This document shows, one piece after another, positions 7,531 to 14,572 of a DNA stretch of 41,587 nucleotides. The notes beneath the pieces were generated by a model that was given only the letters and a program-made list of their open reading frames with translations, searched no databases and was not told the DNA's origin. The position numbers were made by a program, and so were the translations under genes. Source of the stretch: Gammaproteobacteria bacterium (GTDB lineage: Bacteria > Pseudomonadota > Gammaproteobacteria > Steroidobacterales > Steroidobacteraceae); contig VBNH01000068.1 in assembly GCA_005878095.1 (NCBI GenBank), positions 1-41,587 of the forward strand, in the 5' to 3' direction. Position 1 is the stretch's first letter. Each line of letters begins with the position of its first letter.

Positions 7531-7556
7531 GTAGGCGAGATCTTACAAAGTCCTAC
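7531..7556. promoter_or_regulatory. GTAGG...CCTAC inverted repeat upstream of the NarL-type regulator
   Basis: The arms GTAGG (7531-7535) and CCTAC (7552-7556) lie about 110-130 bp upstream of the regulator start. Spacing differs from the GTAG-N8-CTAC sites, but the TCCTAC half is the same. It may be an autoregulatory site; evidence is weak. Confidence 0.25.
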
Positions 7557-7623
7557 GGACCCAGGTCCAGTTGCGGGTCTCTTCATCTACAGGGCGCGCA
7601 GCCGCCGCCCGGTCTCGTGGTGG

Positions 7624-8592
7624 TCACGGGCAAATGCCCCAGCAGTAAGGGTCGGCCGGATCGAGTCGCAAGCGCGCTTCGCCGGTGACGTGCGCGGTGC
7701 CGGTGATGACGGGGGTGATCTCCCCCTTGTCGCGGGCGTGCCAGCGGTAGCGCGCGCTGAACGTGCTGCCGATCAGACTCTCCTGAATCCACGGGTCGCC
7801 TTCCCGAAGGCGCTCGTCGGCGGCGAGACACGCGAGCTTGGCGCTGGTGCCCGTGCCGCACGGGGAGCGGTCGTAGGCTCTGCCCGGACAGAGGACGAAG
7901 TTACGGCTGTGTACGCCGGCGCGGGTCGAGGGCGCGAACAGCTCGACGTGATCTACTTCAGGGTAGCCCTGCGCATTCACGGCCTGCCGTACTCGCCAGG
8001 CAAACTCAGTCAGCGCCTCGAGGTTCTGCGGCTTGATGTCGAGACCGTGCCCGTCGGCTAGAAAGAACCAGTTGCCGCCCCAGGCCACATCGCCCCGGAT
8101 GCTGCCGACACCGGCCACGGCGACGGCAATCTGGCGCGCCTTGCGGTAACTGGTGACGTTCTCGACGTCGATGCGGCCGTCGCCATGCAGCTGCGCGTTT
8201 ACGGCCCCGACAGGGGTATCGATACGAAACGTCCCCGCTGCGCATCTGCCCGCGTGAGCAAGTGAGGCGATCAGGCCGAGCGTGCCGTGACCACACATCC
8301 CGAGATAGCCCACGTTGTTGAAGAAGATCACGCCCCAGTTGCAGTCGGGACGATGCGGCTTGCATAGCAGGGCGCCGACCAGCATGTCGCAGCCGCGCGG
8401 CTCGTTCACTATGGCGGAGCGATACGCGTCGAAATGCTGGCGAAAGCGCTCGACGCGCTGCGCCAGCGGCCCAACGCCCAGGTCCGGGCCCCCCTCGATC
8501 ACCAGCCGGGTCGGCTCACCGGCGGTGTGGGAGTCGATGACCTGGATCGCCTGGATCTGAGCTTCCCGAGTAGCCGCCACGGGAGCACTCAT
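7624..8592 (-). CDS. 4-hydroxyproline 2-epimerase (proline racemase family)
   Basis: This 322-residue cytosolic enzyme is of the proline racemase superfamily. The general acid/base pair is Cys/Cys: C100 in MCGHGT and C245 in SPCGTGTSAK. This favours an epimerase/racemase over the trans-3-hydroxyproline dehydratase branch, which replaces one Cys. SHTAGEPTR near the N-terminus and NNVGYLGMCGHG are typical of 4-hydroxyproline epimerases, which convert trans-4-hydroxy-L-proline to cis-4-hydroxy-D-proline. The start ATG overlaps the stop of the upstream DapA-family gene (ATGA at 8589-8592), so the two are translationally coupled. A divergent FAD oxidoreductase would oxidise the D-isomer. Proline racemase activity cannot be excluded. 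Confidence 0.85.
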   Translation of the reverse strand: MSAPVAATREAQIQAIQVIDSHTAGEPTRLVIEGGPDLGVGPLAQRVERFRQHFDAYRSAIVNEPRGCDMLVGALLCKPHRPDCNWGVIFFNNVGYLGMCGHGTLGLIASLAHAGRCAAGTFRIDTPVGAVNAQLHGDGRIDVENVTSYRKARQIAVAVAGVGSIRGDVAWGGNWFFLADGHGLDIKPQNLEALTEFAWRVRQAVNAQGYPEVDHVELFAPSTRAGVHSRNFVLCPGRAYDRSPCGTGTSAKLACLAADERLREGDPWIQESLIGSTFSARYRWHARDKGEITPVITGTAHVTGEARLRLDPADPYCWGICP

Positions 8593-9494
8593 GTGGGGCG
8601 TGCGGCGCGTGCGCGCTCGACCCGCTCCATCACCTCGGCGCGGCGCTCGCCGGCGAGCGGCAGCCGCGGTGGGCGCACGCGCTCGGAGCCCCGTCCCATG
8701 ATGGCCTCGGCGAGCTTGATGGACTGCACCAGATCGGGCTCGGAGTCGAGGTGCAGGAGCGGCATGAACCAGCGATAGATCCTGCGGGCGCGCTCCAGCT
8801 GTCCGGTGCGGATGGCCTCATAAAGTGCCAGCGACTCGATGGGGAAGGCGTTGGTCAGCCCCGACACCCAGCCCCGCGCTCCGAGCATCAGGCCCTCGAA
8901 GGCGAAATCATCGAGCCCCGCGAAGAGTACGTAGCGATCGCCCAGGGCATTGAGCACATCCGTGAAGCGCCGCGGGTCGGGTGAGGACTCCTTGAGCGCC
9001 ACGAGGTTCGCCTGCTCCGCGAGCTGCTTGAGACTTGCGATCTCGATGTTGACCCGATAGGCCGGCGGATTGTTGTAGAGCATGATCGGCAGCGAGGTCG
9101 CCTGCGCCACGGTGCGCAGGTGATACTCGAGCTCGGCGCGCGTCGGCACGTATACCATCGCCGGCAGCACCATCAGGCCGTTGACGCCGATGCGCTCGGC
9201 ATCGCGCGCGTAGGCCACCGCGCTGCTCGTCGTCAGCTCCGAGACACCGGCGATGAGCGGCACCTTGCCCCCGACTGCGCCGACGGCCGCCGTGAGAACC
9301 GCGCGCTTCTCCTCTGCGGTGAGGGAGTTGTTTTCCCCCACGGTGCCCAACAGCACCAGGCCGTGAACGCCGTCGCGCACCAGGGCCGACAGCACCGCAC
9401 AGGTCGCCTGCAGATCGACCGCGAGATCGGTGCCGAACTGGGTGGTAGCCGCCGGAAAGACTCCGGACCAGGAGCATTTGAGGGGCGTGCTCAG
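8589..9494 (-). CDS. DapA/NAL-family lyase, probable pyrroline-4-hydroxy-2-carboxylate deaminase, CTG start
   Basis: This 301-residue TIM-barrel enzyme has the family landmarks SGVFPAATTQF, LLGTVGENNSLT, the Tyr in MLYNNPP (Y140) and the Schiff-base lysine K168 in LVALKESS. In hydroxyproline clusters this family deaminates 1-pyrroline-4-hydroxy-2-carboxylate to 2,5-dioxopentanoate. No ATG, GTG or TTG lies near the beginning of the conserved region. The CTG at 9494 has GGAG seven bases upstream and gives LSTPLKCSWSGVFPA, matching usual family starts, so a CTG initiation codon is the best reading. The next in-frame GTG would remove about 40 conserved residues. The end overlaps the epimerase start by 4 bp. 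Confidence 0.75.
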   Translation of the reverse strand: MSTPLKCSWSGVFPAATTQFGTDLAVDLQATCAVLSALVRDGVHGLVLLGTVGENNSLTAEEKRAVLTAAVGAVGGKVPLIAGVSELTTSSAVAYARDAERIGVNGLMVLPAMVYVPTRAELEYHLRTVAQATSLPIMLYNNPPAYRVNIEIASLKQLAEQANLVALKESSPDPRRFTDVLNALGDRYVLFAGLDDFAFEGLMLGARGWVSGLTNAFPIESLALYEAIRTGQLERARRIYRWFMPLLHLDSEPDLVQSIKLAEAIMGRGSERVRPPRLPLAGERRAEVMERVERARAARPT

Positions 9495-9530
9495 GCAGAT
9501 ACTCCGCTGTAGATCGTATACGCTCGGCGC
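9495..9530. promoter_or_regulatory. 36-bp divergent start region with palindromic -10-like CGTATACG
   Basis: Only 36 bp separate the CTG start of the DapA-family gene and the ATG of the dehydrogenase. The palindrome CGTATACG (9515-9522) can serve as a TATACG -10 element in both directions. The rightward gene would then be leaderless (ATG eight bases after TATACG), agreeing with the lack of a ribosome-binding site there. No good -35 element was seen on either strand. Confidence 0.3.
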
Positions 9531-10769
9531 ATGGGGGAGCAAGACAGGGTCGCGGTGATCGGCGCCGGCGTCATCGGCTGCGCGATCGCCTGCGGTCTGG
9601 CTCGCGAGGGCTGGCGCGTGCTGCTCGCGGACCCCGAGGAACCAGGCGTCGGCGGCGCGAGCTTTGGCAACGCGGGACACATCGCGGCGGAGCTGATCGA
9701 GCCCTTGCCCTCGGTGGCGCTGGTGTTCGGCTTCTGGCGCGAGCTGTTCGCGCTGGGGGGACCCCTCGATATTCCGTGGCGCAGGCTTCCGCGGGTCGCG
9801 CTCTGGGCCCCGCGTTTCGCGGCCGCGGCGTTCCGCCGCCGCGCCAACACGCAGCATCTCGCGCCGCTGGTCAGACCCGCGAGCGCAGCGTGGGAACGGT
9901 TGCTGCGCGAGCTCGGCACTCCGGGGCTCCTGCGCCGCAACGGCCACTATCAGGTCTGGCTCGGCGCGACAGCCGGCAGGCGGGCGCGCGCCGAAGCGTG
10001 CCGGATGACGCGGCTCGGCGTAGCGACGGCCCCGGTGGCCGCCGAGCTGCTGCGCGCCGTGGCCAGTGCCGCGGGCGATGAAACCATTGCGGGTCTGAGG
10101 TTCCCGGACAGCGCTCATGTCCTGGACCCGCGCGCCGTGTGCGAGGTGCTGGCGCGGGCGGCGGTCGAGCGCGGCACGACTCTGCAGCGCGCCCGGGTGC
10201 GCTCACTGGCGCCGCGCGGTGATCAGATCGACGTGCTCAGCGATGCGGGCGCTTTCACCGCAGCCACGGTGATCGTGTGCGCGGGAGCGTGGTCGGGGCC
10301 GCTCCTCGCCCCGTTCGGTCTGCGCGCGCCGCTCGAGGCCGTGCGCGGTTATCACATCGAGCTGCCAGGACACGCGGCGCTCGTCGATGCGCCGCTCGTC
10401 TACATGGACCGCAGCATCGTGGTCACGCCGATGGCCGCGCGGCTGCGAGCGTCGAGCTACATGGAATTTGCGCGACTCGAGGCTGCGCCTGATCCGAGAA
10501 AGCCGGCCCGGTTGCGGGCGAACTTGCGGCGTCTCGGCTACCGCTGCGAGGGCGAGAGCTGCGCTTGGGTCGGCCCGCGTCCGGTTCTTCCGGACTACCT
10601 GCCGGGGATCGGCCGGGCGCCCGGTGCCGCGAGGCTCTTCTACGCCATCGGCCACCAGCACCTGGGATTGACGCTCGCACCGGTCACGGCCGATCTGATG
10701 GTCGCGCTGGTCTGCGGCCGCGAGCCGCTCCACGACGTGACACCATTTGATCTGCGCCGTTTCAACTGA
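9531..10769 (+). CDS. FAD-dependent D-amino-acid dehydrogenase (D-hydroxyproline oxidation)
   Basis: This 412-residue DAO-family flavoenzyme has the dinucleotide-binding N-terminus VAVIGAGVIGCAIACGLA (about 7-24) and FGNAGHIA, typical of DadA-like dehydrogenases. Later come VIVCAGAWS and a C-terminal GHQHLGLTLAP segment that closes the FAD site. In hydroxyproline degradation it oxidises cis-4-hydroxy-D-proline to 1-pyrroline-4-hydroxy-2-carboxylate, linking the epimerase and the DapA-family enzyme encoded divergently. A more general D-amino-acid or D-proline dehydrogenase is possible. The gene overlaps the following permease frame by 23 bp if that starts at its first TTG. Confidence 0.8.
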   Translation: MGEQDRVAVIGAGVIGCAIACGLAREGWRVLLADPEEPGVGGASFGNAGHIAAELIEPLPSVALVFGFWRELFALGGPLDIPWRRLPRVALWAPRFAAAAFRRRANTQHLAPLVRPASAAWERLLRELGTPGLLRRNGHYQVWLGATAGRRARAEACRMTRLGVATAPVAAELLRAVASAAGDETIAGLRFPDSAHVLDPRAVCEVLARAAVERGTTLQRARVRSLAPRGDQIDVLSDAGAFTAATVIVCAGAWSGPLLAPFGLRAPLEAVRGYHIELPGHAALVDAPLVYMDRSIVVTPMAARLRASSYMEFARLEAAPDPRKPARLRANLRRLGYRCEGESCAWVGPRPVLPDYLPGIGRAPGAARLFYAIGHQHLGLTLAPVTADLMVALVCGREPLHDVTPFDLRRFN

Positions 10770-11658
10770 CGCACCTGGATTGCAGCCTTTGTACCTCAAC
10801 GGCCGCTACGCGCTCCTGACGGCGTTCCTGGCCGCGGGCCTCGGCTACCTGTGGCGCTGGTTCGCCCTCGAGCGGGCGGCGGGCGGGAGCCCGACGCCTC
10901 GCCCGGCGGATGTCCTGATCGGTTTCGGCACCAACTTCTTCGACACTCTGGGTATCGGATGCTTCGCGCCCACGACCGCCATCTTCAAGATGCAGCGGCG
11001 CATGGCGGACGAGGACATCCCGGGGACCCTGAACGTCGGCGACGCCTTGCCCACCGTGGTGGAAGCGCTCGTCTTTGTGGCGATCGTGACGGTGGACCTC
11101 ACGACGCTCATCGCCATGATCGTCGCGGCTGTGGTCGGCGCCTGGTTGGGCGCGGGCGCGGTGGCGCGCGCCCCGCGGCGCTTCATCCAGCTCGGTATGG
11201 GCGTGGCACTGCTGGTGGCGGCTGCTCTCATGCTGGCGAAGAATCTCGCCTGGTTGCCGCCCGGGGGTGAGGCGCTGGGACTTCACGGGCCCACACTCGT
11301 GTTTGCGGTGTGCGCGAACTGTCTGCTCGGCGCGCTGATGATGCTGGGTGTGGGCCTGTATGCACCGTGTCTCATCCTCGTGAGCCTGCTCGGCATGAGT
11401 CCACTGGTGGCCTTTCCGATCATGATGGGTTCGTGCGCGCTGCTGATGCCGGTCGGCGGTACGCGCTTTGTGCGCACGCGGCGCTACCATCCCGGCGCCG
11501 CGCTCGGACTGACGCTCGGCGGCATTCCCGGGGTGCTGTGCGCCGCCTTTATCGTGAGGTCGCTGCCCGTGGGGTGGCTGCGGTGGCTGGTGGTGGTCGT
11601 GGTCATGTACGCGGCGGCCCTGATGCTGGCCTCGGCGCGACGGGCCTCGAGCGGATGA
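10747..11658 (+). CDS. TSUP (TauE/SafE)-family membrane permease
   Basis: This integral membrane protein of about 290-303 residues has around eight hydrophobic helices and two related halves, as in the TauE/SafE/TSUP family. Members move small anions such as sulfite, sulfoacetate or other organic acids; the substrate here is not evident. Start is uncertain: TTG at 10747 (overlapping the dehydrogenase), 10780 or 10789 are in frame, and there is no ATG before the first helix (YALLTAFLAAGLGYL). Translational coupling to the dehydrogenase suggests a link with hydroxyproline use, for example acid export or import. It ends 4 bp from the convergent aruI-like gene. Confidence 0.7.
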   Translation: MICAVSTDAPGLQPLYLNGRYALLTAFLAAGLGYLWRWFALERAAGGSPTPRPADVLIGFGTNFFDTLGIGCFAPTTAIFKMQRRMADEDIPGTLNVGDALPTVVEALVFVAIVTVDLTTLIAMIVAAVVGAWLGAGAVARAPRRFIQLGMGVALLVAAALMLAKNLAWLPPGGEALGLHGPTLVFAVCANCLLGALMMLGVGLYAPCLILVSLLGMSPLVAFPIMMGSCALLMPVGGTRFVRTRRYHPGAALGLTLGGIPGVLCAAFIVRSLPVGWLRWLVVVVVMYAAALMLASARRASSG

Positions 11659-11662
11659 GTGC

Positions 11663-13270
11663 TCACGGCGCGTGGAAGTCCTCGGCCACGGCTTCCACCA
11701 GCGTCGGGCCCGGCCGCGCCAGGGCCGCGCGCAGCGCCTCGGCGAGCGCCGCCGCTTCGTGCACCCGCACGCCCGCGGCCCCACAGGCGCCGGCGAGGGC
11801 CACGAAGTCCGGATTGCGCGCCACCACGCCGATCGGGGCGATACCGGCAGCACGCATGTCGTCGCGGATCTGACCGAGGGCACTGTTGTTCCACACCACC
11901 AGAGGCAGGCTGAGATCGAGTTCCACCGCCGTCATCAGTTCCTGCAGCGTGAACTGCACGCCGAAGTCTCCGGCCAGCGCCACCACGGCCCGCGCCGGCT
12001 GCGCAATCTTGGCGCCGATGGCTGCGGGCAGCGCGTAGCCGAGCGCACCGTAGCCTGAAGGGTGAAACCACAAGCCGGGACGCTCGGCGGCGAACGCGTA
12101 GTTCCCCAGGTAAGCGATCTGGGTCATGTCGGTGAACAGCACGCCGTCGCTGGGAAGGACCTCGCGCAGGGCGCGCACGGCCGCGAGGCGTGCGCGCGTG
12201 GCGGAGTCAAACTGCGCATCGATGCGCGCGCGATAGGCCGCGGCGGCGCCTGCCGCGGTGCGCCAGCCCGAGCGCACGCGACTCGCGCCGGCCAGCATCT
12301 CGAGGCTCGCGCCCGCATCGCCCCTGACCAGCACGTCGGCCGCAAACTGATCCGACAGCTTCTGGTCCTCGACGTCGAGGCGCACCAGGCGGCCGCTCAT
12401 CGCCAGGCGCGTGGTGGTGTACACGTCGGTTTCGGACAACTCCGTGCCCGCGGCCACCACCACGTCGGCGGCTGCCACCAGCTCCTGGGTCGGGGCGTAC
12501 GGCAGACTCGCGCCGAGGCTGGCGGGGTGGCTCTCCGCCACCGCGCCCTTGCCGGCCACGGTGGTGATGAGGTAGCCGTCGAGCGCCTCCACCAGCTTGC
12601 GCAGCGCGCCGCCGGCGCGGCGCGCGCCGCCGCCGGCAATGATCAGCGGCCGCTGCGCTTCGGCAAGCAGCGCCTGCGCCGCGGCCAGCGCGGCGGGCGA
12701 GGGAGGTGGCGCAGCCCCGCTGCGCGCGAAGCGCTCCGGGCGCAGGGTGGTGGGCTCGCCCAGCAGGTCGAGCGGGATTTCGAGGTACGCCGGCCGTGCG
12801 CGCGCGGCGTGCAGCGTGGCGAATGCCGCCCGCAGATGATCGCGCACGTCCGGCGCGCCGCGGGCGCTGCGGGCGAGGCCGGCAACCCCGGCAGCGATGG
12901 CGCGCTGATCGTCGAGCTCGTGCAACACGCCCCAGCCCTTGCCGAGGGAGGCGCGCACCGGGCTGCTCGCGACCACCAGCAGCGGCACCGAATCCGAATA
13001 CGCCTGCGCGACGGCGGTGAGAGCGTTGGTCACTCCGGGACCGGAGATCACGAACGCCGCCGCCGCGCAGCCGCTCACGCGCGCGTAGCCGTCGGCCGCA
13101 AAGCCGGCGTTCTGCTCGTGGCGCACCAGCACGTGGCGCAGGCGCGCGAATTCCAGGCCGCGGTACAGCTCGATGTTGTGCACGCCCGGAATGCCGAACA
13201 CGGTCTCGATGCCGTTGGCCGCGAGCGTCTCGACAACGTAGCGTCCGACAGTCCAGGGAGTCGCGCTCAT
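11663..13270 (-). CDS. aruI: ThDP-dependent 2-keto acid decarboxylase, AruI-like
   Basis: This 535-residue enzyme has the three domains of the acetolactate synthase/pyruvate decarboxylase superfamily. The catalytic Glu is E52 in RHEQNAGFAADGYARVSG. A central domain (about 190-330) is followed by a ThDP-binding GDF...NN motif in the C-terminal third (ALAGDFGVQFTLQEL to VVWNNSALGQIRDD). The segment SLGKGWGVLHELDDQRAIAAG resembles 5-guanidino-2-oxopentanoate decarboxylase (AruI), which turns 2-ketoarginine into 4-guanidinobutanal. The neighbour diverging after 39 bp is an AruH-like arginine:pyruvate transaminase, which supports that role. Acetolactate synthase is less likely because no regulatory subunit is adjacent. 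Other branched keto acids remain possible. Confidence 0.75.
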   Translation of the reverse strand: MSATPWTVGRYVVETLAANGIETVFGIPGVHNIELYRGLEFARLRHVLVRHEQNAGFAADGYARVSGCAAAAFVISGPGVTNALTAVAQAYSDSVPLLVVASSPVRASLGKGWGVLHELDDQRAIAAGVAGLARSARGAPDVRDHLRAAFATLHAARARPAYLEIPLDLLGEPTTLRPERFARSGAAPPPSPAALAAAQALLAEAQRPLIIAGGGARRAGGALRKLVEALDGYLITTVAGKGAVAESHPASLGASLPYAPTQELVAAADVVVAAGTELSETDVYTTTRLAMSGRLVRLDVEDQKLSDQFAADVLVRGDAGASLEMLAGASRVRSGWRTAAGAAAAYRARIDAQFDSATRARLAAVRALREVLPSDGVLFTDMTQIAYLGNYAFAAERPGLWFHPSGYGALGYALPAAIGAKIAQPARAVVALAGDFGVQFTLQELMTAVELDLSLPLVVWNNSALGQIRDDMRAAGIAPIGVVARNPDFVALAGACGAAGVRVHEAAALAEALRAALARPGPTLVEAVAEDFHAP

Positions 13271-13309
13271 GCGCTTGAAATGTTAACACCGCACACGCAC
13301 AGTACGAAC
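13271..13309. promoter_or_regulatory. 39-bp divergent start region with TGTTAACA palindrome
   Basis: The aruI-like ATG and the aruH-like GTG are 39 bp apart. The palindrome TGTTAACA at 13281-13288 lies between them and could be a shared promoter element or a regulator half-site. No ribosome-binding site is visible for the GTG. Confidence 0.25.
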
Positions 13310-14485
13310 GTGAAATTCTCGGCACTCGTGCACCGCATCAGCGGCGATGGCGCCGATGCATGGCTCACTCACTACCAGGCGGCGGCGGCGCGCGCGCGCG
13401 GCGAGGACGTGATCGTGCTCAGCGTAGGCGATCCGGATCTCGACACGCCCGCAGCCGTCGTCGAACGTGCGGTCGGGCAGCTGCGCGGCGGGGACACGCA
13501 CTACGTGCCCGCGGCCGGGCGGCCGGCGCTGCGCCAGGCGATCGCCGGCGCGCACGCGGCGCGCTGTGGTCAGCCGGTCGGGCCTGACAACGTGGTGTAC
13601 TGTGCCGGCGCACAGAACGCGCTGTTCGTGGCCTCCCTGTGCCTCGCGGGACCCGGGGACGAGGTCGTGACCTTCGAGCCGCTGTACCCGACTTACCCCG
13701 CCACCATCGAGGTGTCGGGGGCGCGTCTGGTGCGGGTGCCCGCCGCGGCCGGCTGGCGTCCGGACCTGGCCGCGCTCGCCTCGCTCATCACGCCGCGCAC
13801 CCGCGCGATCTTCTGGGCGACGCCGAACAATCCCAGCGGCGTGGTGCTGAACGAGACGGAGTTGAGCGTGATCGCGGAGCTGGCGCGCCGCCACGACCTG
13901 TGGCTCGTCTCGGACGAGGTGTATGCGGGCCTGGCGCCTGGTGGACGCGTGCCGAGTCTCGCGGCCCGCCTGCCCGAGCGCGTCGTGACCGTCGGGAGTC
14001 TCTCGAAGTCGCACTCCATGACCGGCTGGCGCGCCGGCTGGCTGGTGGGGCCCCCGGAACTGGCGCTGCATGCCGAACAGCTGGCGATGTGCATGCTGTT
14101 CGGCCTGCCGGGTTTCATCCAGGAGGCGGCGCTCACCGCGCTCACGCTCGCACCCGAGGCCGAGCAGCGCATCCGCGGGTTGTGCGCGGCGCGCCAGGAG
14201 CGCTTTGCCGGCGGGATCCGCGACATCCCGACCTTGCGGGCGATGGCGCCCGAAGCGGGCATGTTCATGCTGATCGATGTGCGCGGCACGGGGCTGTCGG
14301 GCGAGGAATTCATGCGCGGCCTGTACGCCTCGCAGCGCGTCGCGGTGATGGATGGCGCGGCGTTCGGGCGCTCGAGCGCGGGCTGCGTGCGCGTGTGCTT
14401 CGCCACCGACGAGGCGACGCTCGATGCGGCCTGCAGCCGGCTGCGGTGCTTCTGCGAGGAGCTGTCACGCCGCTCGCGGCCCTAG
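13310..14485 (+). CDS. aruH: Class I/II aminotransferase, AruH-like (arginine:pyruvate transaminase)
   Basis: This 391-residue PLP enzyme of fold type I contains LSVGDPDLDTP (38-47), NNPSG (173-177), SDEVYAGL (201-208) and the PLP lysine K233 in SLSKSHSMTGWRAGW. The opening FSALVHRISGDGADAW and the SLSKSHSMTGWR segment closely resemble AruH of Pseudomonas aeruginosa, which transaminates L-arginine with pyruvate to 2-ketoarginine. The GTG at 13310 is the only start that gives the family N-terminus; upstream in-frame sequence is antisense to aruI. With the divergent decarboxylase it would form the first two steps of the arginine transaminase pathway. Genes for the later guanidinobutanal steps are not in the window. 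Confidence 0.75.
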   Translation: MKFSALVHRISGDGADAWLTHYQAAAARARGEDVIVLSVGDPDLDTPAAVVERAVGQLRGGDTHYVPAAGRPALRQAIAGAHAARCGQPVGPDNVVYCAGAQNALFVASLCLAGPGDEVVTFEPLYPTYPATIEVSGARLVRVPAAAGWRPDLAALASLITPRTRAIFWATPNNPSGVVLNETELSVIAELARRHDLWLVSDEVYAGLAPGGRVPSLAARLPERVVTVGSLSKSHSMTGWRAGWLVGPPELALHAEQLAMCMLFGLPGFIQEAALTALTLAPEAEQRIRGLCAARQERFAGGIRDIPTLRAMAPEAGMFMLIDVRGTGLSGEEFMRGLYASQRVAVMDGAAFGRSSAGCVRVCFATDEATLDAACSRLRCFCEELSRRSRP

Positions 14486-14491
14486 CCAGCT

Positions 14492-14513
14492 CGCGCCGCC
14501 GCTGCGCGGCGCG
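14492..14513 (+). terminator. GC-rich hairpin after aruH
   Basis: The arms CGCGCCG (14492-14498) and CGGCGCG (14507-14513) can pair with an 8-base loop. No T-tract follows directly, so it is at best a weak or Rho-assisted terminator. It lies between the aruH stop and the AT-rich promoter of the carnitine dehydrogenase gene. Confidence 0.3.
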
Positions 14514-14516
14514 CCG

Positions 14517-14544
14517 GTATATTATATTATTACGACGACATTAA
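14517..14544 (+). promoter_or_regulatory. AT-rich operator/promoter of the carnitine dehydrogenase arm
   Basis: This sharp AT-rich island sits in very GC-rich DNA, 29-56 bp upstream of the dehydrogenase ATG. On the minus strand it contains TTAATGTCGTCGT followed by an AT run, which fits the half-site GTWATATTRTYGT derived from the better palindrome at 21585-21611 in 10 of 13 positions; the other half fits in about 8 of 13. A TATATT-type -10 element is available. It probably shares a regulator with the BKACE promoter at the other end of the cluster. Confidence 0.45.
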
Positions 14545-14572
14545 AAAAACAGCTGGGAGTGCGGGCGCGATC

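Noticed and set aside
12062-13309. Long open frame antisense to the aruI-like gene, continuous with aruH
   Set aside because: It is an artefact of GC-rich codon bias; the real aruH starts at the GTG at 13310 where family similarity begins.
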